Source: Ophiura sarsii (taxonomy: Eukaryota > Echinodermata > Ophiuroidea > Amphilepidida > Ophiuridae). Taken from it: 64,000 bases of DNA. Numbering within the stretch: the stretch's first letter is position 1; the number at the start of each line of letters is the position of its first letter. The translations under genes and the position numbers were made by a program. Below are positions 21,409 through 33,173 of the stretch, in pieces. The notes below the pieces were generated by a model. That model had not been told where the DNA came from. It ran no database searches and was given only the letters and a program-made list of their open reading frames with translations. The stretch covers positions 62,024,292 through 62,088,291 of the forward strand of contig CM069449.1 in the NCBI GenBank assembly GCA_035610835.1, read 5' to 3'.

Positions 21409-23310
21409 CAAAAATCATGTCACCTGAAAATTATGTCGCAATTATCTAGTCAATAATCTAGTCAATAATCACATCGTCTGTAAATTATGTTGCAATTATC
21501 TAGTCAATAATCACGTCATTTGGAAATTATCTCATCAAATATCACGTCAGCTGTAAATTATGTTGCAATTATCTAGTCAATAATCACATAGTCTGTAAAT
21601 TATGTCGCAATTATCTAGTCAATAATCACATCGTCTGTAAATTATGTCGCAATTATCTAGTCAATAATCACGTCATCTGTAAATTATCTCATCAAATATC
21701 ACGTCAGCTGTAAATTATGATGCAATTATCTAGTCAATAATCAGTCTGTAAATTATGTCGCAATTATCTAGTCAATAATCACATCGTCTGTAAATTATGT
21801 CGCAATTATCTAGTCAAAAATCACATCGTCTGTAAATTATGTCGCAATTATCTAGTCAATAATCACATCGTCTGTAAATTATGTCGCAATTATCTAGTCA
21901 ATAATCACGTCATCTGTAAATTATGTCGTAATTATCTAGTCAATAATCACATTGTCTGTAAATTATGTCGCAATTATCTAGTCGATAATCACATCGTCTG
22001 TAAATTATGTCGCAATTATCTAGTCAATAATCACGTCATCTGTAAATTATCTCATCAAATATCACGTCAGCTGTAAATTATGTTGCAATTATCTAGTCAA
22101 TAATCACATCGTCTGTAAATTATGTCGCAATTATCTAGTCAATAATCACGTCATCTGTAAATTATCTCATCAAATATCACGTCAGCTGTAAATTATGTTG
22201 CCATTATCTAGTCAATAATCACATAGTCTGTAAATTATGTCGCAATTATCTAGTCAAAAATCACATCGTCTGTAAATTATGTCGCAATTATCTAGTCAAT
22301 AATCACATTGTCTGTAAATTATGTCACAATTATCTAGTCAATAATCACATCGTCTGTAAATTATGTCGCAATTATCTAGTCAAAAATCACATCGTCTGTA
22401 ACTTATGTCGCAATTATCTAGTCAATAATCACATCGTCTGTAAATTATGTCGCAATTATCTAGTCAATAATCACGTCATCTGTAAATTATGTCGTAATTA
22501 TCTAGTCAATAATCACATTGTCTGTAAATTATGTCGCAATTATCTAGTCGATAATCACATCGTCTGTAAATTATGTCGCAATTATCTAGTCAATAATCAC
22601 GTCATCTGTAAATTATCTCATCAAATATCACGTCAGCTGTAAATTATGTTGCAATTATCTAGTCAATAATCACATCGTCTGTAAATTATGTCGCAATTAT
22701 CTAGTCAATAATCACGTCATCTGTAAATTATCTCATCAAATATCACGTCAGCTGTAAATTATGTTGCCATTATCTAGTCAATAATCACATAGTCTGTAAA
22801 TTATGTCGCAATTATCTAGTCAAAAATCACATCGTCTGTAAATTATGTCGCAATTATCTAGTCAATAATCACATTGTCTGTAAATTATGTCACAATTATC
22901 TAGTCAATAATCACATCGTCTGTAAATTATGTCGCAATTATCTAGTCAAAAATCACATCGTCTGTAACTTATGTCGCAATTATCTAGTCAATAATCACAT
23001 CGTCTGTAAATTATGTCGCAATTATCTAGTCAATAATCACGTCATCTGTAAATTATCTCATCAAATATCACGTCAGCTGTAAATTATGTTGCAATTATCT
23101 AGTCAATAATCACATAGTCTGTAAATTATGTCGCAATTATCTAGTTATTTATCACATCATCTTGAAATTATCTCCTCATCTTGTCATGTATCACATCATT
23201 TGGAAATTATGTTGAAATTAATCTCGTCAATTATCTAGGCATCTTGAAATTATGTTGCAAATATTAGTCTAGTCATTTATCTCGTCATGTCATCATCTGG
23301 TTAACTCGTC
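21409..23310. repeat. ~42-bp satellite with 566-bp higher-order repeat
   Basis: About 45 tandem units of the form CTGTAAATTATGTCGCAATTA then CTAGTCAATAATCACATCGT. Rare variants recur at a fixed distance: GTCGTAATT at 21925 and 22491, GTTGCCATT at 22197 and 22763, GTCACAATT at 22323 and 22889, each 566 bp apart. This shows a block of about 13 units was duplicated as a whole. Block A has only about six diverged units. Confidence 0.9.
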
Positions 23311-24189
23311 ATGACCCTTCAGGGCCACCGTATGTTTGGACTGGTTTAATAAATCAGCGAAATCGGGACCTGAATATTTTGACTCACCCTGTAGACTGTT
23401 AAGCATATTTTCAGTGGCGTAACAAGACTTTTTCATTTGGGGGGGGGGGGGGGGGGGGGGGGCAAGAAGGGGCAGTGACTTGAAATGGGAGGCTCTAATG
23501 TGGGGGGGGGCTCCATTCCACACCCACACTGATTGATTTCATTTGGGGGGCAAGCGGGGGGGGGGGGGGGGGGATTACTAAACTCTGTAACTGTTCAGTC
23601 AAGCATATTGTTGTGGATTATTATACTCTGTATCTGTAACTGGACTAAAAGTTAAAGGCGAGCTACTACTCTGGTTTACTAGCCACATTCAGTTCTCTTG
23701 GGAATTTGACAAGGTTACAATTTCTCCATGTTAACTAGCTTTAACTCTGTACAGTCCATCATCAAATGAACAGGTGTATGACCAGATCTTCTGTGGTGAA
23801 CTACCGAAGTGGTAGGCCAGCTTTAAACCAGAACTAAATGCTTTTAATTTGATTGATAATTCGTTAGATAATGGTATTCTGACGAGTTATCAATGTTCTT
23901 TTGACGCTCATTTGTATAACTTGCAATTGTTGGCAAATTTCAATCTTGAGTGACAATCTTGAGTGACAATCTGTGAGTATCAAATTGTAGCTATGAGAGT
24001 TCCTGAACCATTTGTATAAATTACATCAAAATAATGGTCTATTCACAGTCATAACTGCTACGAAAACTGGGTATTAACTTCCTTTTTGTGTTCAGTTTAT
24101 ACATGTCATTTGGGTATTTCATTTGGGTATTCTGCAAGCTACAGTGGACGTTGTAAAGACAAAATCGCTTGCATTTTAGTTTGTGTTAA
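23311..24189. repeat. Duplication block B, non-coding, with poly-G insertion
   Basis: Collinear with 3641-4430, except for a B-specific insertion at about 23406-23575 starting CAGTGGCGTAAC and containing three poly-G runs. No gene. Confidence 0.7.
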
Positions 24190-24561
24190 AGGTATATTAT
24201 GTGATCTTTTTCAGGGAACGACCTCAACGTAAAAAAAAAAATTGATAGCAGATTTTCTTGCAGATTTACATTTCTGATCATAAATCTTACATACATTCCA
24301 AGTTACAGAGTGATACGATTCTTACTTCAAAATCATGGTTTTAGAGTGAAAATATACTGTCCGATATCCGACAACTTATTTTATTTTAGTCTAAATTCAC
24401 TCTAAAACCATGATTTTTAGGTAATTAGGAATCGTATCGCTCTGTAATTTGGAATGTATGTACGATTTATGATCAGAAATGTAAATCTGCAAGAAAATCT
24501 ACTTTCTAAAAAATAATCATGAATAGAGGGTGCTCCCTGGAAAAGGTCACATAATATGCCT
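24190..24561. mobile_element. Palindromic MITE with GTATATTATGTGA ends, copy B
   Basis: Same position and neighbours as 4431-4790, so it predates the segmental duplication. Confidence 0.8.
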
Positions 24562-24952
24562 TTAATAGGAATTTGTGTTATTAGGATAATATATAGGTTG
24601 TGAAATATAAGTTTGGGAACTGAGAGACATGTTATGTGTTATCAGTTAAAATCGATATCAAATTAAAACATATTTTATTTCTCCAACATCACACCAAATA
24701 AAAAATAAAAAATCATTAAAACACAACAATAATTTTGAGGATGATTATTAAAGGACAAGAAAACTGATGTGAGGCAATCTACCTCATAGTGTTGGTCGAT
24801 GCTAGACTCAATTGTATTATTACACCGGTATACTTGTATAGGTGTTACCTATGAGTAAGCTATATCGCGAATTAGCCTAGTCGTAATAAGTCTATAGACT
24901 TAATAACTTTGTCCCCATTTTGAGATAAATTGAAAAATAAAGGTTCTACATC
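24562..24952. repeat. Duplication block B, with B-specific insertion
   Basis: Matches 4791-5075, apart from about 24763-24860, which is absent from A and may be a small mobile element. No gene. Confidence 0.55.
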
Positions 24953-25031
24953 AAATCTGACGATACTGGGATTTGAATCCAGGTCCTTTTGGTCCGAAAC
25001 CGAATGTCAACCACTAGACCAGTTAGGCGCA
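24953..25031 (-). repeat. tRNA-derived SINE head, copy B
   Basis: The minus strand carries GGTCTAGTGGTT (A-box-like) and GGATTCAAATCC (B-box-like). It is the duplicate of 5076-5153 and also shows the uninterrupted target (GTTAGGCGCATAGG) of the hAT MITE at 5154-5315. The start resembles tRNA-Glu. Confidence 0.6.
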
Positions 25032-25080
25032 TAGGCGGTCAGTATTGTGTGTATTACAGATAAATATATATCACTCATAA

Positions 25081-26025
25081 GGCCAAGTAATATAATTATC
25101 GTTTAGTAAGTGTACATACTTCAATCTCATTGGTTAACACGTATGAAATCTGATCCATATCGTGTAAACAACAAGTCAAACCACACGATATATTCCATAT
25201 CGTCGATAAACCGCGTTACCAGATGGCGCGAAATGATATTACGTGTAAAGCGATTGCTTTGCGTCTGTGGAAGAGTTGCTCAAAATACGACATGTAAAAT
25301 AAACAAATAAAATGGCGGATGATTTAAATGCAACCGAGTCGATTTCTGTTACATTCTGAGGCCGAAATAACCCGCAAAAAGGTCTAACCCACGCCAAAAA
25401 ATAAATGATCTGCATATAACCTAACCAGACATGTTTTTCGCGATGATTTTATGGACAGATGCGATGGCGTAGAGCCTGTTACAGGGTTGAATTTTACGGA
25501 GGTATTAGGAAGGGAAGAGAATTCAGCGCCTTGCTCTAAACTAGATTTTGACGTTTATTTTCCGCGAGTGTTTAAATACAATTTTTATTGGGACTAAACG
25601 ATAAATTCGCGGCCTCATGTGATATGACATGCCAAACCATAGGTATTTTTCCGTATTGTGTGAACATGCAGGGGATAACTAATAATATCATGTTTCTCAT
25701 CCCTACGCGCATCAATTTTGGACGCCGCATCAATATTTTTGCTATTTACTATTTTTAAAAATTTAAAAAAAACCTTTAAAAAAACCCCAAAACAATGATT
25801 TTACGATTTACAAATTCGATACAACCATGGTATCGGGTAGAGTATACATAGTAAACTTATTATTTTTAATATTGTGGATTCATGGCAAATCGTGTGTGTG
25901 CCACAGCCGCACGGCCTTCTTTGAAAAAAATAGCAAAAATATCAAAAATAGTAAATAGTAAGTTCCCCCTTCACTGACTTTTGAAAAATGTCCGGACAAG
26001 AAACATGTTATTTATTTACTTGGCC
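25081..26025. mobile_element. GGCCAAGTAA-ended element with TAA target duplication
   Basis: Ends GGCCAAGTAA and TTACTTGGCC are inverted. TAA flanks both sides (25078-25080, 26026-26028). Block A at about 5360-5372 is the uninterrupted site. The TWA target and GGCC ends match the elements at 48571-49037 and 61752-62148, so I group them as a Harbinger-like MITE family. The inner right arm carries GTCCGGACAAGAAAC. No transposase is present. Confidence 0.8.
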
Positions 26026-26371
26026 TAATAGAAAGAAGTCTTTGCACTAGACCAATTTGTGATAGTTTATTACTCATTGGTAGAACCCTTTTATCAGCAT
26101 ATGTTTGATGCTCTACCCATGGTAACATACATGACAAGTATAGGACGTCATCATGGAACATTGAAAGTAAGTTGGGCACAAAGGCATCAGCAAATTATAT
26201 TTCTCACTGTAGTATCAGCTAGAAAATCCCCTGATGCGTGACAATTGCATCCTTTTGGCTCTGGGGATTTTGTTAAAAAAAGTATGACCTGAAAGTATCC
26301 AAGTTTGAATGGTTTGAAATCTGATGCTAAGCTTAAACCAAATATATAAGCTCATGATTGAATATCCTCAT
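26026..26371. repeat. Duplication block B, conserved non-coding stretch
   Basis: Matches 5373-5612 and 6243-6375. No gene is called; the 60-codon open frame at 26059 is shared with A but has no recognisable domain. Confidence 0.5.
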
Positions 26372-26862
26372 CCATGAAATAGTTTCATCAGGAATTCAAA
26401 AGAACATTATGAATTTTTCGTAGAAAAATTCCAGAATGGAAACTTACTATTTTTCCATACGGGTTTCAACAACTTGTCTGTTGTCTTCCTCAGTGGATTG
26501 TGTTTGATCCAGAGCTAGTGTTTCTAGTCTGTTTTTTGATGATGACGTCATCATATGCTGATGATGACGTACTCTTGATCAGAGGGTCGTAAAGGTGACC
26601 GAGCCCCCTCAAGCACCTTATGAACGGCGACGAGGGGGCTTACCAACTCAGTCACCTTTACGACCCTCTGATCCAGAGTACGTCATCATCAGCATCTGAT
26701 GACGTCATCAGCATCTGATGACGTCATCATCAAAAAACAGACTAGAAACACTAGCTCTGGATCAAACACAATCCACTGAGGAAGACAACAGACAAGTTGT
26801 TGAAACCCGTATGGAAAAATAGTAAGTTTCCATTCTGGAATTTTTCTACGAAAAATTCATAA
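26372..26862. mobile_element. Fold-back element with 13-bp target duplication
   Basis: Arms of about 200 bp are near-perfect inverted copies meeting at a GC-rich centre (CCCCCTCAAGC and CGAGGGGGC). TGAATATCCTCAT is found on both sides (26359-26371, 26863-26875), and block A has a single form of it near 6366. TGATGACGTCATCA (palindromic CRE-like) recurs in the arms. A 13-bp duplication is long for a cut-and-paste element and hints at target-primed or another mechanism. Confidence 0.8.
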
Positions 26863-26871
26863 TGAATATCC

Positions 26872-27221
26872 TCATGTTTTCATGCATAGGCACTGGCCCA
26901 TATTAACTGTTTTTCTGTGTCTTCTGGTTCTGAGAGATGACAGACTTGGTTTAATCCTCTGCTTCTTGGTCTGTGCTAATGATACAGTTGGTTTACGCTT
27001 ATTGTACCATAAAGGCTTGATGCGGTTTTCATGGCGCTTCACGTGAGATAGATATCGCTGTAAACTTGCAAAGTACAGTTGACAATACTTGCACACAAAT
27101 GGCTTTCGTTGTACAGTCACATGTGTGTTCTTTGTCCTTTTCTGATTAGGTGGTTCCAATTCTGGAAATGTTGTACTTTTACTCCTTTTCCTCTTCTGAG
27201 GTCGCCTTGCTTCTGAAAATT
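26872..27221 (-). CDS. Copy B, last exon: C2H2 zinc-finger C-terminus
   Basis: The exon begins after TTTATTTTACAG (minus strand) at 27221 and ends at a stop at 26872. Joined to the upstream exon in phase 1 (a split GAA codon), it continues the frame without a stop. It encodes a basic tract (QKRKRSK), one classical C2H2 finger (CKYC, 12 residues, HVKRH) and a second basic tail (YNKRKP, TKKQRIK). One finger plus basic arms suggests nucleic-acid binding, which is an inference. Nearly identical exons occur at 6565-6920 and 33174-33412. The last 13 bases overlap the 13-bp duplicated target of the fold-back element, so the stop lies in or at that target. Confidence 0.75.
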
Positions 27222-27724
27222 CTGTAAAATAAATTTGGGAAATTGAGAATCAAAAAATGGTAACAATTTAAAGAATAATGATTAATATATGACTTTTGAA
27301 AGAATAATTACTACACTAGCTTTTATGATGGTTTCTGTTGATTTATCTCAATTGATTGATCTCAGTTGCAGATGCCATTGTTCTTTTCTCCAAGTTTGAA
27401 GTCAATAGGGCAACCTTTACGATTTGACCCCTGGATGACATTTGACCTCAGATGACCTATGCAAATTAGACCCAAAAAAGCAGCCCCAGTATTTGACCAT
27501 GGCCTACTTATCGCTGAAGGTTTGAAGTCAATCCGTCCATCCGTTCAAAAGATACAGCATTCAGGAAAAAGGCTTTAACCAAAAGGCACACACGGACGCA
27601 CATAAGGACGGAATTGACATGATGACATAATCCCCTTCTGGTTTTAAAACCAGGGGGATAAAAAGGATGCATGAGGGGGCAAGAAACTGATTTATATATT
27701 TACTTGGCCTAACAAGTGTCTTAC
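27222..27724 (-). other. Copy B intron (503 bp)
   Basis: Bounded by GTAAGA and ACAG on the minus strand. It contains a B-specific insertion at about 27388-27655 that includes repeated TTTGACC(C/T) phrases, GGTTTGAAGTCAATCCGTCC and a CCCTTCTGGTTTTAAAACCA end. This resembles the 3' end of an RTE-like LINE or its SINE. Next to the donor lies CTTGGCCTAAC, the end of a GGCC-type MITE. Confidence 0.6.
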
Positions 27725-28568
27725 CTGAATCGGGCTTTGAACTACAGTCAAGCTCATCATGATGTGCTGGAGTATTTTGGCGTAATGTACTGTCAGATTG
27801 GTTGTGTAGAACGCATGCGAATAGTTGTTCGTGCAACATGGTTACAGTCCCGACTGCCTTGGACAAGATACTGTGCAAATCAGCATTCTTAGAGCTAAGT
27901 ATCTCTGAATCTGACACAATAGCTTGTAACTTGCATTTCAAGTCATAGAAAGCTCCATTCAGCTCATGGTACTTAATTTGGGTGGCTCCACAGGTCATTC
28001 TATTGACATTTGTACTTTGTTGGTGTTTCAACAGTGACAGTTTTAAGATGTCAAATTCATCGTCAATTTCATCGTGAAGTTGTTGATCGTCTCTGAAGGT
28101 TTTGCAGAGTTCCTGGATGGAGATCTTGACCAAGCCTCTGCTGTACCTTTGAGCAGGCTTCATCCAACACATATTGCCACATGCCTCAACAAACTGGGCA
28201 GGTACCATCTTTACAAAGCCACTTGACTCCTGCTCCCAAGGTATTAGGAGTGTCTTCCCAGGTTGAAGATCATTCTCACTGATACGCAGACCTTTGATCA
28301 TTCTAGGATGCGAGTTCCAAGACACTACATTAGTCCTGCCGATATGTTCTTTACCATCAGGGTGAATGATGTATGAATTTATCTGTTCTTGACTCTTCGC
28401 AGCAACGACCCCTCTGAATATCTCCGCTTTGCATTCATAAACCACTGTCTCTCCTTCAACCAGCTGTACAGTATGTTTTCTTTTCTTGGCTTTTCCAGTG
28501 TAGTAGCGTTTCTTATCTCCTCTCTTTCCTTTGGAATGCATGTTGATACCTTTACGTTGGTATGGCAT
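27725..28568 (-). CDS. Copy B, upstream exon: novel basic/coiled-coil protein
   Basis: This open minus-strand exon of about 281 codons ends in the donor CAG/GTAAGA at 27725. I chose the ATG at 28568 (MPYQRKG) because both copies keep the S-E-V-M context. The frame is open further upstream, so an earlier exon cannot be excluded. Seen in order: a basic Lys/Arg tract (residues ~12-35), a conserved globular-looking region (VQLVEGETVVYECKAE to VKMVPAQFVE), and a coiled-coil-like stretch rich in Leu heptads (IKYHELNGAF to MLHEQL). The C-terminal finger comes from the next exon. I do not recognise the family. Copy B has no lesion, unlike A. Product and activity are unknown. Confidence 0.7.
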
Positions 28569-29184
28569 CACTTCACTGAACTTCACTAACTCTGATTGCA
28601 ATGTGAATAGCAGACCGGTTGGGTATGTTTGCTGACGAAATCTTGATTAATCACACAGCTCCCTATGAAGTGCAAAAGAAAAACAAATTGAAAATAGTAT
28701 TTTTGTATTAAAGTTTGATCTCCATCCATTGGTAAAACTCTGCAAGATCCCCACAAGTCCACTACAATACTGTATTCAAACATAATAAAGCGCTTATTGA
28801 GTGCACTACGCTAAATAGGATATTCCCTAGTCTTAAGAAGTGTTGCTAAACTAGAATTGGAAGGTATGCATGACAAAATACTGAATTTAAAAGACTTGAC
28901 AGTAAGAACAATTGTATAAATACCTAGATATTTTTAAAATTAATTATGATTAATGGAACATCACTTTGATGCACACTGACTATAAAATGTGCATGTCATC
29001 TAGGTAAATTGTGAGAGATTTTTCTAAATTTCCTTTTTTTACTACAAACAAGGGCGATTACCAGGGGGTGTAACGTGGTAGTTGTGATTGATTTGAGGGG
29101 GCACAACAACTGATCCAGAAAATTGCAGGGGCCCAATGTTTGAATATTGGCAAAAATGTAAATAAAGCGGTGCGCAACTATATA
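28569..29184. other. 5' flank of copy B and unassigned DNA
   Basis: Similarity to block A ends near 28755. Beyond it I see AT-rich sequence with no gene and no clear core promoter. Confidence 0.4.
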
Positions 29185-29769
29185 AAGGGTTCAACAAAAG
29201 AAAGTATACCACTTTGTTTATGTCATTTTGAGTAACTTTCAATTTGTTTTTGACCAAACAGGCTAGATAGGCATTTAGATAAATCTTTTAGGCATAATTT
29301 GATACCAAATTTTCCCCCTAACAACAAAGATAAACCATGATTAGTACCAATTAAAGGAAAATATCCCATTTTCAAAAGTCGCATTTCCAATACACAGCAC
29401 GAGAAGATTTGGTTAATCTGTCCATGTTCTCCCTATCCATAACATTCCTTTACATTCAAATTCTTCACCCATGCATCAGTTTACACTTGAATTAGCCCGC
29501 GCATTGAGGGATATGCGCGGTGATCAGTACGGGATAAATATGGCATATGTGTGTGTTAACAATTGGCCTATTCTTCACGTGCTGTGTATTGGAAATGCGA
29601 CTTTTGAAAATGGGATATTTTCCTTTAAATGGTGCTAATCATGGTTTATCTTTGTTGTTAGGGGGCAAATTTGGTATCTAGCCTGTTTGGACAAAAACAA
29701 ATTGAAAGTTACTCAAAGTTACTCAAAATGACATAAACAAAGTGGTATACTTTCTTTTGTTGAACCCTT
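29185..29769. mobile_element. Palindromic MITE with TA target, AAGGGTTCAACAAAAG ends
   Basis: The two arms (29185-29402 and 29578-29769) are inverted copies, ends AAGGGTTCAACAAAAG and complement, flanked by TA (29183-29184, 29770-29771). The unpaired centre holds GCGCATTGAGGGATATGCGC, itself a hairpin. No coding capacity. Confidence 0.8.
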
Positions 29770-29883
29770 TAGTAAAGTTGTCAACAACAACACTACCTCT
29801 CATGTATCTTCAAACTTTTAAATTTACTTTAACCAAAATGAAAATCACAGCAAAATGAAAAATTGTTAATGGTGTTTGAAATG

Positions 29884-30066
29884 CAGGGGTGTGAGAGGCC
29901 ACAAATAAAAAAAAGAGAAAAACAGACAAAAAAGAGGAAAAACAGCATAAAATTGGGTAAAAATGCCAAATATGGGCTGAAAAGAAAAGAAAAGGCTGAA
30001 ATGGTGGCATAAGAAAAATTCTATAAAAGAGGAATTCAGCTTAAAAGAGGAACTCTCACACCCCTG
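29884..30066. mobile_element. 183-bp CAG/CTG-ended MITE with 6-bp target duplication
   Basis: Ends CAGGGGTGTGAGAG and CTCTCACACCCCTG are inverted. GAAATG flanks both sides (29878-29883, 30067-30072). The body is A-rich on the plus strand, with repeated AAAAGAGGAA-like units. Confidence 0.8.
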
Positions 30067-30332
30067 GAAATGTTACTGAATACTGATAACCTTTTATAAT
30101 GCACACAAAAAGTAGTATTGAAATAAGAGAATCCCGATGGTAGTGGTACATTAACATTATTAATATTTTGTGAGCTACGTTATCCTATAAAAAAATAGAA
30201 TGCCTTGAATGGTTACTCAACCGTGCCCGGTGCAAGCGAACATTTCGATCGTGTAGTCTTTAAAATTAACATGCATTTAAGGCATTTGGTCGATATCTAT
30301 AACCCATTTTAGGGCCACGATAAATTAAATAC

Positions 30333-30858
30333 CTGTATACGGTTTCACACCACTAAATAACGTCTGGCCCTACCCCCTTTGAGGCAAAAGTCCAAAACCG
30401 GCCCGTTTCTATGCCGAAACGGGAGACCTATTGTAAATTACAGTTTAAAATTAGGGTATTTACTACAAGTTATGGCGAAATTAATATAGTGTGAATTTTG
30501 ACAGACACATCAGCGTTCTTCAGGTCCAAAAAAATTGATGCAATGATGATTTTTTAATATTATAACAGAGACATTTGTGTTCAGGTCATTTCCGGTATCT
30601 GACGCAATAATCTTAATCAACAATTGCGTGTGACCAGGAAAACTCAACTCGTACTTTTTGAAAAGGCTCTAGCTCAAAACTATGCCGGTTACCCCCCATA
30701 TATGAGTTGTTGAGTTAGTAGTCATGGCTTTCATCTTCAAGTTGAAACCAAATTTCAAGTTACCAGTTTCTTATAACGTCGAGAAATATCCATTTTAAAA
30801 GTGTGCATTTCACGTGTAACCCTATGGGAGACGTATTTAGTGGTGTGCAACCATACAG
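30333..30858. mobile_element. MITE with CACACCACTAAATA inverted ends
   Basis: Left CTGTATACGGTTTCACACCA continuing into CTAAATAACGTCT is the inverted match of the right arm AGACGTATTTAGTGGTGTG plus CAACCATACAG. No ORF or clear target duplication. Confidence 0.65.
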
Positions 30859-31840
30859 TGAACACACGACCACTCTGGGGACGAATTTCGCAGAGTTTAG
30901 AATTGTGTTGTTAAACACATTGTTTAAAAGATAAAATCACGATTAATTTAGACACAAGTTCAGTCAGACACGGTTTTAAGCTAAAACCGCATTTAGTACA
31001 AGAATATGGCCTAAAACGTCCTATACGCAACAACGTTTTATATTGAGACAAGGGTTGCTACATAGCAAAAATATCAACCTGTGTCAGATGATGCAGTGAT
31101 ATAACTGTATTAGCAGGATAGGTTGGGCAAAATAGGCTATACTTTACTCATTTTCAACTCCATCCCCCAACGTGAAATGTAAACCTAAATCACTAATTCA
31201 CCCAATACCACTGAATTAGCTATACAAAAGTCCCTAACCACTTGTCAAATATTGAACTAAAATGAACAATTATTAATGATTTGAACAACCATAACTGATA
31301 GCAATTAAAAATAGAAAAGAACAAAAGATTATTAGTAGATAAAGGGAATACTTTTGTTCATTTAAAACACATACTGTTGCACTTTGTCGAAAAGATGAAA
31401 TCACCATGTCTAACACATTGGAGTGTATCTTCAGTTTGGTAAATCCGATACTCATGATCTAACATTTGAATGAAAGTGTAAGTCAAAGATGATACAAAAG
31501 CAACGGACCTAACTGTATTGACTTTTAGGAGGACAAAATTAATGAACTTTGTGCATCGATGCCCGATGGGTACTAATCATTTTGGGACAGCCTGTATGAT
31601 GATGTAAAATATAGGCCTAAGCTTGAGAATTATGTTAACAGAGTTTGTATTAACAAGATTAGGGATGGCATCCAGATTCATACGTATTGGCAATTCTGAT
31701 ATTACTTGCTTAGGGTATGTAAAATACTTTGCCATACTTGTTTAGCTTTTTTCACATTAACACGATTACGTATTTAGGGTACTTTCTGAAAGTCCTTGGA
31801 TGTGCATGATATTCCCCTTGTAATGACCACTGAGCACCCC
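30859..31840. other. No gene seen
   Basis: AT-rich DNA without long frames, obvious repeats or recognised domains. Confidence 0.4.
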
Positions 31841-31905
31841 GGGGATATAAGGCACAAACAAACCACTCCATTGTGAGGACAAACAGACCTCACATACAGG
31901 TAAGG
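31841..31905 (+). promoter_or_regulatory. Possible TATA promoter with short first exon and donor
   Basis: GATATAAGG at 31845 would place a start near 31875. At 31897-31904 CAG/GTAAGG is a strong 5' splice site. The implied exon is about 25 nt. A possible acceptor, TATATCAACAG, ends near 32244, before a 56-codon open tail. No family is recognised, so this remains a weak gene start. Confidence 0.3.
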
Positions 31906-33173
31906 TCGGTTGGTCAGGCTATTTTTGTCTTCTTATTTCTCCTGAAAATACCATAATTATTTTTAATCTGTAAACACTTTGCCTTTTTAAAAAAAGAAAT
32001 TTGTTGGGTCAGTATTCATTTGCACATACACATTTTGTTCACCAATTTGTAAAAACAGGGGGGGGGGGGGGAAGGCAACTTATATTTTTTAAAAGGTTCC
32101 CTTTTTCTTGACAGTGGTTGATTTTGAAGAATCCGTTAACTTGTTATTACGCAACCCACCCCCTACATGTTTCTAGAAATGCATGCTTACAGTATTATAG
32201 ATGACTCCTGCCCCTGATATACCATACTTAATTTATATCAACAGTATGATTTTATTCCAACTCGGTTTTAATGCTTTTCTCACAATCACATGGGATCATG
32301 AAACAATAACAGTATTTATAGAAACGAACGGGTCACAAGTTCGTCAAAGGGTGCGAGAATCCATTTATATTCTTGCAAAGGATTTGGTGAGAATCTATGG
32401 ATTTACCTCCATTTAAATCTTTGTTGGATTCAGATATGTGATCAAGCGAAATGACTTACATGTCGGCAGTTTTCAAAGTTGATATTTATTCATCATTTAA
32501 AAGCAGATGGAAAATGCTACAGTATATATGGTCCAAACTCCACTAAAATTGAATTTCTAGGTTTTAAGTTTATACAAACAATTTACGAACTGAGAAAACA
32601 AAAGTAAAACATTTGTGACTTCTTTTTGCCTGTAACTCAAAATCAATATTCCCGACAGCCGACTCATTCCGGATGATCGCCTCACATATGGCAAAACCAG
32701 GCGGAATTGGGCAGAGCTCCAAACTGAGAAATAGCCCAAAACATAATTGGGGGTGATATTTTGGGAATTTGAGTTTCTGGTTAATAATTAATCTTCAGAG
32801 TGTTTATAACATTATTGTGAAAGATTCAGATCAAAACATCATCCTAAATGTATGTTTCGGTGATGTAAAGGGTGATATATAAACATGTAAAACCATGGTA
32901 CAAAGTATCTTTAAAGGGCGATATCTCAGTTTGGAGTTTTCATAAAGACCGTAAAAGACAAACTTGAAAATGATGTAACTCCGCTTTGGGAAGTCCGATT
33001 AGAAAAAGAGAGGTACCATTGTAAAACTGAAGATCTATACTTTAAGAATCAATTACTAACTTCATTTTGATATCTTGCCCAATTGTGTCTGGTTTCGTTA
33101 GAACACGTCACATATTCTCTTTTCTGACCCTGGGAAACAAGTGCATCAGCAAACTACCTTTCTTATTGCAGCA
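31906..33173. other. Mostly non-coding; poly-G at 32058
   Basis: Apart from the possible small exon at 32245-32416 (frame ends ...RIYGFTSI), I see no gene. 33123-33190 resembles the conserved stretch 3' of the finger exon in blocks A and B. Confidence 0.35.

Noticed and set aside
21409..23310. CRISPR-like regular array
   Set aside because: Units are contiguous variants of one satellite with no unique spacers, in animal DNA.
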